From: Limosilactobacillus caccae
GTDB lineage: Bacteria > Bacillota > Bacilli > Lactobacillales > Lactobacillaceae
Direction of reading: 5' to 3'
DNA: 64,000 nucleotides
Assembly (NCBI RefSeq): GCF_900156885.1
Contig: NZ_FTOY01000008.1
Location: forward strand, 1 to 64,000
This document shows, in pieces, positions 25,741-35,677 of this stretch (position 1 is its first letter; every line of letters begins with the position of its first letter). The position numbers and the translations under genes are program-made. A model generated the notes under the pieces. The model saw only the letters and a list, made by a program, of their open reading frames with translations, ran no database searches and was not told the DNA's origin.

Positions 25741-26274
25741 ATGATGAAAAGACCAGCGTGGGCAGAAAAGACGCCGTTAATGCAAGACTATTACGACCAC
25801 TACTGGGGGATTCCGGTTCATGATGACCGCCAGCTATTTGAGATGTTATCGCTCGAGTTGTTCCAGGCGGGGTTAACCTGGCAAACGATCTGGCAGCGCC
25901 GGGCGGCCTTTCTCACCGCTTTTGCTAATTTTGATATCGGAACGGTCGCTGCTTTTGGGGCCGCAGATATTGAGCGCTTATGTGAGAACAAGGAGATCAT
26001 TCGCAATCGCCAAAAGATCAACGCAGTGGTTAATAACGCCCAGGTAATCATCCGGATTAGGGAAAATAAAATGTCGTTTGATGAGTACATTTGGCAATTT
26101 GTTGATTACACCCCCCAACGCCTGATTTTAAAAGCTGGTGAGAAGTTACCGGCGCAGACGACAGCGTCACAGGCGATGGCCAAGCAATTGAAAAAAGATG
26201 GCTTTAAATTTATGGGGCCGACGATTGCCTACTCTTTTATGACGGCCGTTGGCTTAGTTAACGCGCGTCTTTAA
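25741..26274 (+). CDS. tag: DNA-3-methyladenine glycosylase I
   Basis: Base-excision repair enzyme that removes 3-methyladenine; 177 residues. The fold is conserved: WGIPVHDDRQLFEMLSLE holds the catalytic-region Glu, QAGLTWQTIW the aromatic base-binding residues, and GFKFMGPTIAYSFMTAVGLVN the C-terminal part. It lacks the zinc-snap ligands of E. coli Tag: Cys4 is Pro (KRPAW), His17 is Tyr, and the protein stops at VNARL before the usual His...Cys tail. Start 25741 follows AAGGAG; 25744 is also possible. Confidence 0.9.
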   Translation: MMKRPAWAEKTPLMQDYYDHYWGIPVHDDRQLFEMLSLELFQAGLTWQTIWQRRAAFLTAFANFDIGTVAAFGAADIERLCENKEIIRNRQKINAVVNNAQVIIRIRENKMSFDEYIWQFVDYTPQRLILKAGEKLPAQTTASQAMAKQLKKDGFKFMGPTIAYSFMTAVGLVNARL

Positions 26275-26344
26275 GGGAAAGTTTAGTTAGTGAAGTGGTT
26301 GGTCATTGATTGTTAGGCGAAAATTATGCTATGATGGTTCTCGT

Positions 26345-26440
26345 TATGAAGCAAATTCCCGATAGGATTCACGTCTAAACGTGAAGATGCCTTGTAACCG
26401 CAACTACGAACTCAAAAAGTTTCAATAGAATATGGGGGAA
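26345..26440 (+). promoter_or_regulatory. SAM-III (SMK box) riboswitch of metK
   Basis: The conserved SMK parts are present: ATTCCCGATAGGAT (26355-26368), a hairpin CACG/CGTG, and GAAGATGCCTTGTAACCG (26383-26400). The Shine-Dalgarno GGGGGAA (26434-26440) can pair with TTCCC (26356-26360). SAM binding sequesters the ribosome binding site, so translation of SAM synthetase falls when SAM is abundant. A linker of about 33 nt separates the core from the Shine-Dalgarno. A promoter TTGATT (26306) to TATGAT (26330) fits upstream. Confidence 0.92.
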
Positions 26441-26447
26441 TTAGAAA

Positions 26448-27635
26448 ATGGCAGAACGACATTTATTTACATCCGAATCAGTTTCAGAAGGGCACCCAGA
26501 TAAGATCGCGGACCAAATTAGTGATGCAATCTTAGATGCCCTTTTAGAAAAAGATCCAGACTCACGGGTTGCTGTAGAAACATCGGTAACGACCGGCTTG
26601 GTATTAGTCTTTGGTGAAGTTTCCACGAAGGCTTACGTAAACATCCAACAAATCGTGCGTGACACGATTCGCCAAATTGGTTACACCGATGGTAAGTATG
26701 GCTTTGACGCTGACAATTGCGCTGTGATTACCGCCATTGATGAACAATCAGCTGATATTGCACAAGGGGTTGATGACTCCTTAGAGACCCGTGAAGGGGA
26801 CGCAGATCCGCTTGACCAGATTGGCGCAGGTGACCAAGGACTGATGTTTGGTTATGCAACTGATGAGACACCAGAATACATGCCACTTACACTGGTATTG
26901 AGTCACAAGTTGATGCGGAAAATCGCCCAATTGCGAAAGGATGGGACGATTTCATACCTGCGTCCTGACGCTAAGGCAGAAGTTACCGTGGAATATGACG
27001 AAAATGATAAGCCATTGCGCGTTGATACAGTTGTATTGAGTACCCAACATGATCCGGAAGTATCATTAGACCAGATCAAAAAGGACGTGATGGAGCAAGT
27101 TATCAAGGCGGTTATCCCAGCCGAATACCTTGATGACAAGACCAAGTACTTTATTAACCCCACGGGTCGTTTTGTAATCGGTGGACCACAAGGGGATGCT
27201 GGTTTGACCGGTCGGAAGATCATCGTTGACACTTACGGTGGTGCTGCTCACCACGGTGGTGGGGCCTTCTCTGGTAAGGACGCGACAAAGGTTGACCGTT
27301 CAGCCTCATACGCTGCCCGTTACATTGCCAAGAACTTGGTTGCTGCTGGCTACGCGAAGAAGGCAGAAATCCAAGTTGCTTATGCGATTGGGGTTGCTGA
27401 GCCGGTATCAATCATGGTCAACACCTTTGGCACCGGTACTAAGAGTGAAGAAGAGTTAATTGCTGCCGTTCGCCAGGTATTTGATTTGCGGCCAGCAGGA
27501 ATTATTAAGATGCTTGATTTAAAGCGGCCAATTTATAAGCAGACGGCTGCATATGGTCACTTTGGCCGCACAGACATCGACCTTCCGTGGGAACATCTTG
27601 ATAAGGTCGATGAATTAAAGAAAATCTTAGGTTAA
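26448..27635 (+). CDS. metK: S-adenosylmethionine synthetase
   Basis: Makes S-adenosylmethionine from ATP and methionine; cytosolic tetramer. The 395-residue protein has the family motifs [14 protein letters not shown] (near the N-terminus), [12 protein letters not shown] (about 125) and GGGAFSGKD (about 270). The start at 26448 follows GGGGGAA, which is part of the SMK box riboswitch, so translation is controlled by its own product. Single gene before the leuS leader. Confidence 0.98.
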   Translation: MAERHLFTSESVSEGHPDKIADQISDAILDALLEKDPDSRVAVETSVTTGLVLVFGEVSTKAYVNIQQIVRDTIRQIGYTDGKYGFDADNCAVITAIDEQSADIAQGVDDSLETREGDADPLDQIGAGDQGLMFGYATDETPEYMPLTLVLSHKLMRKIAQLRKDGTISYLRPDAKAEVTVEYDENDKPLRVDTVVLSTQHDPEVSLDQIKKDVMEQVIKAVIPAEYLDDKTKYFINPTGRFVIGGPQGDAGLTGRKIIVDTYGGAAHHGGGAFSGKDATKVDRSASYAARYIAKNLVAAGYAKKAEIQVAYAIGVAEPVSIMVNTFGTGTKSEEELIAAVRQVFDLRPAGIIKMLDLKRPIYKQTAAYGHFGRTDIDLPWEHLDKVDELKKILG

Positions 27636-27647
27636 TTTAATTAACGC

Positions 27648-27676
27648 TTGCAATCTAGAATTGAGGTTGCTAGAAT
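27648..27676 (+). promoter_or_regulatory. Promoter of the leuS T-box leader
   Basis: TTGCAA (27648-27653), 17 bp, TAGAAT (27671-27676). It places the start of the T-box RNA near 27683. Confidence 0.7.
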
Positions 27677-27682
27677 AGGCGT

Positions 27683-27920
27683 TAAATATTTGATCGTAAT
27701 AGAAATAGTAGCTGTTAACCCAGTGTGCAGAGATCTTGTGGCGGTGCAAACAAGAGACTGGTTAGTAGTGAACTCATCTAGGATGATTGCCATTGAATTG
27801 AGTAGGTGGTGACGTCTTACCGCGTTAAGGTATCAAGTGCCATGATATCTCATGGAACACGGGTGGTACCGCGGATTAGATTTCGTCTCGTAGAATTATT
27901 TCTACGGGACTTTTTTATTA
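27683..27920 (+). promoter_or_regulatory. T-box leader (leucine) of leuS
   Basis: The T-box core GGGTGGTACCGCGG lies at 27861-27874. A terminator stem GTCTCGTAGA (27885-27894) with TCTACGGGAC (27901-27910) and a T run follows. The candidate specifier codon is CTC (Leu) at 27773-27775 in AGTGAACTCATC. Uncharged tRNA-Leu stabilises the antiterminator and permits leuS transcription. Confidence 0.93.
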
Positions 27921-27959
27921 CGATTTATGCAAGTGATTTAAGGATAAGGAGCGAAAATA

Positions 27960-30380
27960 ATGGCTTACGATCATACGACGATTGAAAATAGATGGCAAAA
28001 ATTCTGGAAAAAGAATAAGACTTTTAAGGCCGACCTTAACAAGGACCAAAAGAAGTACTATGCCTTAGACATGTTCCCATACCCTTCTGGACAAGGCCTT
28101 CACGTCGGTCACCCGGAAGGTTATACCGCCACCGATGTAATGTCACGGATGAAGCGGATGCAAGGTTACAATGTTTTACACCCGATGGGTTGGGATGCCT
28201 TCGGTTTACCTGCAGAACAATATGCTTTGAAGACGGGAAACAACCCCAAGAGTTTTACTAACAAGAATATTGACCACTTCCGCAAGCAAATCCAGTCATT
28301 AGGCTTCTCCTATGATTGGGACCGCGAAGTTAACACGACAGACCCTGAGTACTACAAGTGGACGCAGTGGATCTTTGAACAACTCTATAAAAAGGGATTA
28401 GCCTACGAAAGTGAAATTATGGTTAACTGGGCACCTGACTTTATGGGCGGGACAGTTGTTGCCAACGAAGAAGTTGAAGACGGGAAGACTAAACGGGGCG
28501 GTTACCCGGTTTATCGTAAGCCAATGAAGCAATGGGTCTTAAAGATCACTGCTTACGCTGACCGCTTGATTGATGACCTTGACCTGGTTGATTGGCCAGA
28601 AAGCGTTAAGGAAATGCAACGTAACTGGATTGGTCGTTCTGAAGGGGCCGCTGTCTTCTTCCCAGTTGCTGGTGATGAAGATACGAAGATTGAAGTCTTC
28701 ACGACCCGTGCTGATACCTTGTTTGGGGCTTCATACGTTGTCTTAGCCCCTGAACAAGACCTAGTTGACCAATTGACGACCCCTGAACATCAAGAAGAAG
28801 TGGCTAAGTACAAGGAAGAAGCTTCCCGGCGTTCAGACCTGGAACGGACCGACCTCAATAAGGATAAGACTGGTGTCTTCACTGGTTCTTACGTGATTAA
28901 CCCAGTTAATGGTGAGAAGCTCCCAATCTGGATTAGTGACTACGTGCTTGCTTCATACGGGACTGGTGCCGTGATGGCCGTTCCATCAGGTGACCAACGG
29001 GACTATGACTTTGCCAAGAAGTTTGACTTGCCAATTAAGCCCGTGATTGAAGGGACTGACCTTGACAAGGGTGCCTTTGATGGTGACGGAAAGCACATCA
29101 ATTCTGGTTTCCTTGATGGCTTAAACAATGCTGATGCGAAGAAGAAAATGATCGACTGGCTTGATGAACACAATGCTGGTCACAAGAAGGTTAACTACCG
29201 CTTGCGGGACTGGATCTTCAGCCGGCAACGTTACTGGGGTGAACCAATTCCAGTTATTCACTGGGATGATGGGACGACTTCATTAGTTCCGGAAGACGAA
29301 TTACCATTGCAACTACCAGACACTGATAACATTGAACCATCAGGGACTGGTGAAAGCCCACTTGCAAATGTTGAAGACTGGGTAAATGTTTACGACGAAA
29401 ACGGCCGTCACGGTCTGCGGGAAACCAACACGATGCCACAATGGGCCGGCTCATCATGGTACTGGTTGCGTTACACTGATCCGCACAATGATAAGGCCTT
29501 TGCTTCTAAGGAAGCCTTAGACTACTGGTCACCAGTTGACCTTTATGTTGGGGGCGCAGAACACGCGGTCTTACACTTGCTGTACGCTCGTTTCTGGCAT
29601 AAGGTCCTCTACGACCTGGGCCTTGTTCCGACAAAGGAACCATTCATGAAACTAGTTAACCAGGGGATGATCCTCGGGGCAAACCATGAAAAGATGTCGA
29701 AGTCAAAGGGGAACGTTGTTAACCCTGATGAAATCGTCGATAAGTATGGTGCTGATACTCTGCGGCTCTATGAAATGTTCATGGGTCCACTGACCGAATC
29801 AGTTCCGTGGGATGAAAAGGGCCTTCATGGTTCATACAAGTGGATCCAACGGGTATGGCGGTTGTTAATGGATGATAACAACCACCTTCGTGACCGGATT
29901 TCAAACTATAACGATGGTAAGCTGACAAAGGTTTACAATGAAACAGTAAAGAAGGTTACCGAAGACTTTGAACGGATGCACTTTAACACGGCCATTTCCC
30001 AATTGATGGTCTTTGTCAACGAAGCATATAAGGTTGATGACCTGCCCGTTGAATACATGGAAGGCTTCGTAAAGATGATTTCACCAATCATGCCCCACAT
30101 GGCAGAAGAATTGTGGAGCCAATTTGGCATTAGTGACACAATCGCTTACCAACCATGGCCAGAGTATGATCCACAGGCACTGGTTGAAAGCAACGTTGAA
30201 ATGATCGTTCAGGTTAACGGCAAAGTGCGGGCAAAGGTTAAGATGGCTAAGGATACTGACCGTGAAGAAGCACAAAAGATTGCCTTGGCAAACGAGCATG
30301 TGCAAAAGTTCACCGAAGGAAAAGACATCAAGAAGGTCATCGTTGTTCCAAATAAGATTGTTAACATTGTTGCTAAGTAA
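27960..30380 (+). CDS. leuS: Leucyl-tRNA synthetase
   Basis: Class I aminoacyl-tRNA synthetase, 806 residues, charging tRNA-Leu. Visible features are the HIGH-type motif [12 protein letters not shown] near residue 45, the CP1 editing domain in the middle ([18 protein letters not shown] and [19 protein letters not shown]), the [10 protein letters not shown] loop near 580 and the C-terminal anticodon-binding and tRNA-contact region. The start at 27960 follows AAGGAG. Expression is controlled by the T-box leader. Confidence 0.98.
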   Translation: MAYDHTTIENRWQKFWKKNKTFKADLNKDQKKYYALDMFPYPSGQGLHVGHPEGYTATDVMSRMKRMQGYNVLHPMGWDAFGLPAEQYALKTGNNPKSFTNKNIDHFRKQIQSLGFSYDWDREVNTTDPEYYKWTQWIFEQLYKKGLAYESEIMVNWAPDFMGGTVVANEEVEDGKTKRGGYPVYRKPMKQWVLKITAYADRLIDDLDLVDWPESVKEMQRNWIGRSEGAAVFFPVAGDEDTKIEVFTTRADTLFGASYVVLAPEQDLVDQLTTPEHQEEVAKYKEEASRRSDLERTDLNKDKTGVFTGSYVINPVNGEKLPIWISDYVLASYGTGAVMAVPSGDQRDYDFAKKFDLPIKPVIEGTDLDKGAFDGDGKHINSGFLDGLNNADAKKKMIDWLDEHNAGHKKVNYRLRDWIFSRQRYWGEPIPVIHWDDGTTSLVPEDELPLQLPDTDNIEPSGTGESPLANVEDWVNVYDENGRHGLRETNTMPQWAGSSWYWLRYTDPHNDKAFASKEALDYWSPVDLYVGGAEHAVLHLLYARFWHKVLYDLGLVPTKEPFMKLVNQGMILGANHEKMSKSKGNVVNPDEIVDKYGADTLRLYEMFMGPLTESVPWDEKGLHGSYKWIQRVWRLLMDDNNHLRDRISNYNDGKLTKVYNETVKKVTEDFERMHFNTAISQLMVFVNEAYKVDDLPVEYMEGFVKMISPIMPHMAEELWSQFGISDTIAYQPWPEYDPQALVESNVEMIVQVNGKVRAKVKMAKDTDREEAQKIALANEHVQKFTEGKDIKKVIVVPNKIVNIVAK

Positions 30381-30418
30381 GCAGTAAAAATTGATTGCTG
30401 AATTAAGGGTTAAATAAT

Positions 30419-30589
30419 AGTGAGGCTGGGAAGAAACTTTGGTTCTCCTCAGCCTCTAGTTTTATCTCCGAATATTACACAGTAATCGCTGGAAAATGCG
30501 CGCCCTCAAAGGTAACTATGGACAAATGTCGTCCGATACCGTGCCACGTCCGTCCTCGATTACCCACCGGGGCGCCGAAAAACTTTTTT
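30419..30589. repeat. Dispersed repeat family B, copy 1
   Basis: An intergenic element that begins with a degenerate GAGGCTGGGAAGAAAC hairpin and ends in CACCGGGGCGCCGAAAAAC. It shares a 27-bp identical core starting TTTATCTCCGAATATTAC (30461-30487) and most of the rest with copy 2 at 56398-56599. Here it lies between leuS and the HicB-like gene, whose ribosome binding site starts right at its end. Confidence 0.85.
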
Positions 30590-30601
30590 GGAGGTAGTTA
30601 A

Positions 30602-30865
30602 ATGGAAATCGTAAAGTACCCCGCCTTTTTTACCCCAACCGCAAGTGAAATCCAAGTTGACTTTCCTGACTTGCCGGAAGCGTTCACCCAGGGGAAAACG
30701 ATGGAAGAGGCGTTAGATTTTGCTAAGCTGGGCCTAGCAATTACTATCAATGATAAGCTTGGTCACTTTGAACCAGCCCCCGTCGCTAGTGATCTTAAAA
30801 AGCTTAGAGAAGAAAATCCAACTAAAATTATTAAGATGGTAACGGTTGACCTCGACCAATACTAA
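30602..30865 (+). CDS. HicB-like domain protein (orphan)
   Basis: An 87-residue protein with the HicB fold: KYPAFFTPTASEIQVDFPDLPEAFTQGKTMEEALDFAKLGLAI. HicB proteins usually act as antitoxins for the HicA mRNA-cleaving toxin and carry a DNA-binding tail. This one is short, lacks an obvious DNA-binding domain and has no hicA on either side. It may have another regulatory role or be a relic. Ribosome binding site TGGAGG directly after repeat B1, so its promoter may lie inside the repeat. Confidence 0.8.
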   Translation: MEIVKYPAFFTPTASEIQVDFPDLPEAFTQGKTMEEALDFAKLGLAITINDKLGHFEPAPVASDLKKLREENPTKIIKMVTVDLDQY

Positions 30866-30975
30866 GTTAAGGAAAACTTAAAAAGTTTAAATCAAATTGC
30901 ACGGGCGCTTTATTCACGATAAAATGATTAGGATTGTTTATACGAATAAGAAAAAAGGTAGGGTTATCACAAATC

Positions 30976-32625
30976 ATGGATGAAAACAAGACAAGTGATT
31001 TGAATAGTACCGTTACCAATAAGGATTCAAAATCAAAAATGATTACCGGGTCCGCTTGGATGACCGCTGGTAGTATCACTTCACGAATCTTAGGCGCTAT
31101 TTATATCATTCCCTGGGTTACCTGGCTGGGAGCTTACAGTAATGAAGCCAATGCCTTGTATGCTCAAGGGTACAATATCTATAACCTGTTTTTGGTGATT
31201 GCAACGGCGGGAATACCATCGGCAATCTCTAAACTGGTGGCCCACTATAATGGGATCAACCAGTATGGTGTTAGTCGCCGGCTATACCATTCGGGGATGT
31301 ACGTGGCGATGGCGATGGGGATTATCTGTACCACGGTGATGATGTTTGGGGCTCGGCTGATGGATAACGGGGACCCCAACATGATCCCGGTCATTCGCTC
31401 ACTGGCCTGGGCAATCCTAATTATTCCGGGAATGTCGATTACCCGCGGCTTTTTACAGGGATATAACTGGATGGCCCCCTCGGCAATCTCCCAGTTCATC
31501 GAACAACTTTTCCGGGTGATTTACATGTTAGCGGCGACTTATTTTGTCATGAAGATTCAAAAGGGGAGCTGGGTAACCGCTGTTTCGCAGTCAACCTTTG
31601 CTGCCTTTATCGGGGCGATTGGTGCCGTCCTTGTCCTGGGGATTGCCTGGATGCGGCACCAGCGGGAGATGAATATGCTGGTCGCCCAGGGAGAGGTTAA
31701 TGAGGAGGTTTCGACGCGGTCATTAATTTTTAAGATTATTTACCAATCGATTCCGTTCATCATTATTGAATCAGGGGTCACAATCTTCCAATTGATTGAC
31801 CAGTATACTTTTAAGCGGATGATGCCACTTGTCGGTCACTTTACTAAGTACCAGATGGACGTCACCTACGCTCTGTTTGCGTTTAACGCTAATAAGCTCT
31901 ACATGATCGTTATTTCGCTAGCGTCGGCATTAGCTGCAACGGTTATTCCATTGCTGGCAACCGCACGGGCGCAAAATGACCAGGAGGATATGCGGAAACA
32001 AATCCAAAACGTTCTTTTACTGTTTTACTTTGTGATGATTCCGGCAGCCCTTGGCTTATCAGCCGTTGCCCAGCAAATTTACACGGTCTTTTACCGTTAT
32101 GATGCGGCGGGAGTCGTTGTCTTACAGTTTGCGGCCTTTATTTCAATTCCCCTGGGCCTTTACACTGTCGCTGCGGCGATGATGCAGGGGATCTCAGAAA
32201 ATAAGCGAATGATGAAGTTTTTGGGGATTGGGCTGCTTGTCAAGCTAATTATTCAGTTCCCATGTATTTGGGCCTTCCAGGGGTTGGGTCCCCTGATTGC
32301 GACGGGGATTGCAATGTTTGTAATTAATTACTTGATTTTGCACTCCTTTAACATGGAATTTACCCTGCGCTTTGATAAGATGGCAGTTCCGACTAACCAG
32401 ATCCTGGCATATTCACTGGTCATGTTTGTCGGGACAAAGCTAGTGATGCTGCTAATTGGCCACTTTGTGAGTCCGTATGGCCGTTATACTGCTTTCTTTT
32501 CATTGATTCCTGGCGTGATTGTTGGGGTGGTAATTTACCTCTACCTAATTCTTAAATCCCGCTTGGCGGACCGCTTGCTCGGCCCCCGGGTGGAGCGCTT
32601 GCGGACAATAATGCATATTAAGTAA
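30976..32625 (+). CDS. MurJ/SpoVB-like polysaccharide flippase, MOP superfamily
   Basis: A 549-residue membrane protein with about 14 helices, related to SpoVB/YtgP lipid II flippases (MITGSAWMTAGSITSRILGAIYIIPW at the N-terminus; QYTFKRMMPLVG in the middle). It likely moves lipid-linked cell-wall precursors across the membrane. I start it at the ATG 30976 (MDENKTSDLN); the frame stays open upstream to a TTG at 30934 with no better site. It ends in a terminator shared with nnrD. Confidence 0.88.
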   Translation: MDENKTSDLNSTVTNKDSKSKMITGSAWMTAGSITSRILGAIYIIPWVTWLGAYSNEANALYAQGYNIYNLFLVIATAGIPSAISKLVAHYNGINQYGVSRRLYHSGMYVAMAMGIICTTVMMFGARLMDNGDPNMIPVIRSLAWAILIIPGMSITRGFLQGYNWMAPSAISQFIEQLFRVIYMLAATYFVMKIQKGSWVTAVSQSTFAAFIGAIGAVLVLGIAWMRHQREMNMLVAQGEVNEEVSTRSLIFKIIYQSIPFIIIESGVTIFQLIDQYTFKRMMPLVGHFTKYQMDVTYALFAFNANKLYMIVISLASALAATVIPLLATARAQNDQEDMRKQIQNVLLLFYFVMIPAALGLSAVAQQIYTVFYRYDAAGVVVLQFAAFISIPLGLYTVAAAMMQGISENKRMMKFLGIGLLVKLIIQFPCIWAFQGLGPLIATGIAMFVINYLILHSFNMEFTLRFDKMAVPTNQILAYSLVMFVGTKLVMLLIGHFVSPYGRYTAFFSLIPGVIVGVVIYLYLILKSRLADRLLGPRVERLRTIMHIK

Positions 32626-32666
32626 AAAAACAAGGTCGAGAAAATTTTCTCTGACCTTGTTTTTTA
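32625..32666. terminator. Bidirectional terminator between flippase and nnrD
   Basis: Stem AAAAAACAAGGTC...GACCTTGTTTTTT with AGAAAATTTTCT in the middle, between convergent genes. Confidence 0.92.
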
Positions 32667-33524
32667 ATTTAAGAAGCCAATTTGGTGTTCGACGTCTGCC
32701 TTTTCCATCTTCTTCATGAAAGCCGGGAGGGCACGACTGATCTGGTGTGGTAAGACGATGTACTGGGTTTCAGCAATCTTTTCGGCAATTGCACTGTGCG
32801 CGTAGACTGCTGCTAACACTGCCTTTTCTGGGATCTTGCTAAATTCGGCAGTAAAGCCACCGACCATCCCAGCAAGGGTGTCACCCATGCCACCAACTGC
32901 TTGAGCGGGGGTCCCAATCGGTAGCTGGTAGACCTGGTCGTTGGTATAAATTTCGGTGTGGTGCTTCTTTAAGACAACCGTTGCCCCGAGCTCTTTTTGC
33001 ACCGTAATATTATTTTCGACGGTTTGTTCACCCATCTTAATGCCTGATAGCCGTTGCCATTCCATCTCGTGGGGGGTATAGATGATGTTCCCGGCAGGTT
33101 GCTTGAGTCCTTCCCTTGCCATCAAAGTGATTGCAGAACCATCAATGATGACATTTTGCTGTTCGTTAGTGTTTGCAAAAACGTTTTCGAGAATTTGCAG
33201 GCTAATCCCGTCATCGCCGAGGCCAGGGCCAACGACAACACTTGTCGCTGCACTGACTAATGGTGCTACTTGTTGTTCAGCGGTGAAGTCAGCAAACATT
33301 GCTTCTGGTAGTTGTGAATGTAAAGCGCTAGCGTTGCTTTTATCTGTTGCCGTGGTGACGAGGCCGGCGCCGGCGCATACCGCGGCCGTCGAGGCCATGA
33401 TGATGGCTCCACCAAAATTCCGGTTACCGCCAACTAATGTTACTTTTCCATAAGTTCCCTTGAAACTGTTGTCCGGCCGGGGAGTAATGACTTCTTTTAA
33501 GATTTTATCTGTGAGCTTTTCCAC
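32664..33524 (-). CDS. nnrD: ADP-dependent NAD(P)H-hydrate dehydratase
   Basis: Repairs hydrated NADH and NADPH using ADP. The 286-residue ribokinase-like protein shows GKVTLVGGNRNFGGA near the N-terminus, VVVGPGLGDD, YTPHEMEW and the catalytic GGMGDTLAGMVGG. There is no NnrE epimerase domain, so it is the single-domain form. The start is GTG at 33524 preceded by AAGGAG. It shares a divergent region with pepV. Confidence 0.93.
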   Translation of the reverse strand: MEKLTDKILKEVITPRPDNSFKGTYGKVTLVGGNRNFGGAIIMASTAAVCAGAGLVTTATDKSNASALHSQLPEAMFADFTAEQQVAPLVSAATSVVVGPGLGDDGISLQILENVFANTNEQQNVIIDGSAITLMAREGLKQPAGNIIYTPHEMEWQRLSGIKMGEQTVENNITVQKELGATVVLKKHHTEIYTNDQVYQLPIGTPAQAVGGMGDTLAGMVGGFTAEFSKIPEKAVLAAVYAHSAIAEKIAETQYIVLPHQISRALPAFMKKMEKADVEHQIGFLN

Positions 33525-33611
33525 GTTAAAGACTCCTTATTATTTTATTTAATGGTCACTTTAATGGTATCATTAATTCTAAGTGAAGTAGAAACAAATG
33601 GAGGGATAAAC

Positions 33612-35015
33612 TTGACTGATTGGTTAAAGGCTGCAGAAGCCCAAAAAGAAAATTATTTAAACGACTTAATTGCACTGATGAAGATTCCGAGTGTTCGTGA
33701 TGACTCAGCAGCTAGTGATGAATACCCCCTTGGCCCTCGTCCCGCTCAAGCATTAAAGGCATTTTTAGAAATGGCGGAACAAGACGGGTTTAAGACAAAA
33801 AACATTGATAACCTCGTTGGTTATGCTGAATGGGGCGAAGGGGATGAGACCCTCGCAATTCTTGCCCACTTGGATGTGATGCCAGCAGGAAAGGGCTGGG
33901 ATACTGACCCGTTTGACCCGGTAATTAAGGACGGTAACTTGTATGGTCGGGGTGCTTCTGATGATAAGGGCCCAGGAATGGCGGCCTACTACGCTTTGAA
34001 GTACTTGAAGGACCAGGGCGTTAAGTTTAATAAGAAGGTTCGCTTTATCGTCGGAACTGATGAGGAAAGCGATTGGACGGGGATGCACCGTTACTTTGAA
34101 GTTGAACCGGCACCGACTTTTGGTTTCTCACCGGATGCGGAGTTCCCGGTAATCAATGGTGAAAAGGGACAGGTTTCCTTACTACTCGATGTGCCAGCAG
34201 GCAACGGCGATGCTGCCTTGCAGTTGCTAAGCTTTAAGTCGGGATTACGGTTTAACATGGTTCCGCGCGAAGCTGAAGCCGTAGTTAAGACAGATGATGC
34301 TGACCAATTAGCCGCGGATTTTGCGAAGTATATTGAAGCTAACCCGGTTACGGGGACGGCAGAAGAAACTGCTCAGGGCTTGCAACTCACGGTGATCGGT
34401 AAGGCGGCGCACGGAATGGAACCAGAACAAGGAATTAATGCTGGTACTTATCTAGCAAAGTTCCTTAACCAGTATTCGTTTGCTGGTGGTGCAAAGAGCT
34501 TTATTAAGTTCTTAGCAGAATACCTTCACCTCGACACTCGGATGCAAGGCTTTGACAGTGCATACACTGATTCAGTGATGGGTGAATTGACGATGAACTG
34601 CGGGATCTTAAACTTTGATGCAGAAGCCGGCGGCAACATTGATATGAATTTCCGTTTTCCAAAGGGAATCACCCCGGATGAACTAGAAGCAAATGTTAAG
34701 CAGGTCGCGGAAAAGTTGAATATCAACGTTAAACAAGGTTCTTCGCAAGCGCCACACTATGTTGACCCTGAGGACCCAATCGTTAAAACACTGATGAATG
34801 CTTATATTGACCAAACTGGCGATCAAAATGCTAAGCCAGAAGTAGTCGGTGGTGGTACTTATGGCCGCCTGATGAAGCGGGGCGTTGCCTTTGGGGCGTT
34901 GATGCCGGCAACACCAAATACAATGCACCAGGCCAACGAATTCCAGCCAGTTGATGACTTAATCAAGTCGATGGCAATTTACATGGAAGCAATTAATGGG
35001 CTGGTAACGGACTAA
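33612..35015 (+). CDS. pepV: Dipeptidase PepV
   Basis: Zinc dipeptidase of the M20 family that cleaves dipeptides taken up from peptides; cytosolic. At 467 residues it has the family length. Metal and catalytic motifs are LAHLDVMPAGKGWDTDPF, GRGASDDKGP, TDEESDWTGM (catalytic Glu) and the C-terminal GGGTYGRLM region. The start is TTG at 33612, six bases after GGAGGG; an upstream ATG would add 20 residues not expected in the family and overlaps the promoter region. Confidence 0.93.
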   Translation: MTDWLKAAEAQKENYLNDLIALMKIPSVRDDSAASDEYPLGPRPAQALKAFLEMAEQDGFKTKNIDNLVGYAEWGEGDETLAILAHLDVMPAGKGWDTDPFDPVIKDGNLYGRGASDDKGPGMAAYYALKYLKDQGVKFNKKVRFIVGTDEESDWTGMHRYFEVEPAPTFGFSPDAEFPVINGEKGQVSLLLDVPAGNGDAALQLLSFKSGLRFNMVPREAEAVVKTDDADQLAADFAKYIEANPVTGTAEETAQGLQLTVIGKAAHGMEPEQGINAGTYLAKFLNQYSFAGGAKSFIKFLAEYLHLDTRMQGFDSAYTDSVMGELTMNCGILNFDAEAGGNIDMNFRFPKGITPDELEANVKQVAEKLNINVKQGSSQAPHYVDPEDPIVKTLMNAYIDQTGDQNAKPEVVGGGTYGRLMKRGVAFGALMPATPNTMHQANEFQPVDDLIKSMAIYMEAINGLVTD

Positions 35016-35073
35016 TAAGCGGTTGCATGTCTATTTTATGGTAAAATAAAGGTAGGATATGGAGGTGTTAAGG

Positions 35074-35571
35074 ATGAGTTATCAAAAGATCTTAGTTGGT
35101 ATTGATGGTTCTAAGCAGTCAGCAATGGCCTTTGAAAAGGCGGTTGAGGTTGCAAAGCAAAATAAGGCGAAGCTATATCTCCTTAGTGTAATTAACGGTG
35201 AACGTTATCCAACGACTAGCCCTGGTGGCTATGGCTTTGTCAGTCACAGTGTTTATGATTCGGCAGTTGAGACGATGAATGCTAAGTTAACGGACTACAA
35301 AAAGAAGGCGATTGCCGCGGGAGTTAGTGATGTTGAGACGACCGTTGAGATTGGTAATGCGAAGGTTGAATTAGCTGAACGATTCCCGAAAGAAAATAAC
35401 ATTGATCTGATTGTTATGGGGGCCACGGGATTAAACGTTGTTGGCCGGTTGATTGTTGGTTCAACGGCGGCATACACCATCCGGGAGGCACCTTGTGATG
35501 TAACCGTAGTCAAGACGGATCAAGATAATAAGAAGCTTGAGATTAAAGAATCTAGTTATCCGGAAATCTAG
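35074..35571 (+). CDS. Universal stress protein UspA family
   Basis: A 165-residue single Usp domain: MSYQKILVGIDGSKQSAMAF at the start and the ATP-binding pattern GATGLNVVGRLIVGSTAAYTI near 115-135. Such proteins bind ATP and help cells survive stress or starvation. Ribosome binding site GGAGGTG. Follows pepV by 58 bp and may be co-transcribed, but a terminator ends the unit after it. Confidence 0.92.
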   Translation: MSYQKILVGIDGSKQSAMAFEKAVEVAKQNKAKLYLLSVINGERYPTTSPGGYGFVSHSVYDSAVETMNAKLTDYKKKAIAAGVSDVETTVEIGNAKVELAERFPKENNIDLIVMGATGLNVVGRLIVGSTAAYTIREAPCDVTVVKTDQDNKKLEIKESSYPEI

Positions 35572-35578
35572 TTTTAAA

Positions 35579-35612
35579 GGACTGGGGAAGTTTTTCTCCA
35601 GTTTTTTTATTT
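35579..35612 (+). terminator. Terminator of usp
   Basis: ACTGGGGA/TCTCCAGT stem followed by a run of T. Confidence 0.85.
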
Positions 35613-35677
35613 TTAAAAGTGCAATTTCGCAAATTTTACGTATATAAATAATAGGGAGTTTGCGAAGGAGCGAAAAA

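Noticed and set aside
30602-30865. A HicAB toxin-antitoxin module
   Set aside because: No HicA-like frame of about 60 codons with a double-stranded RNA-binding fold is present on either side.
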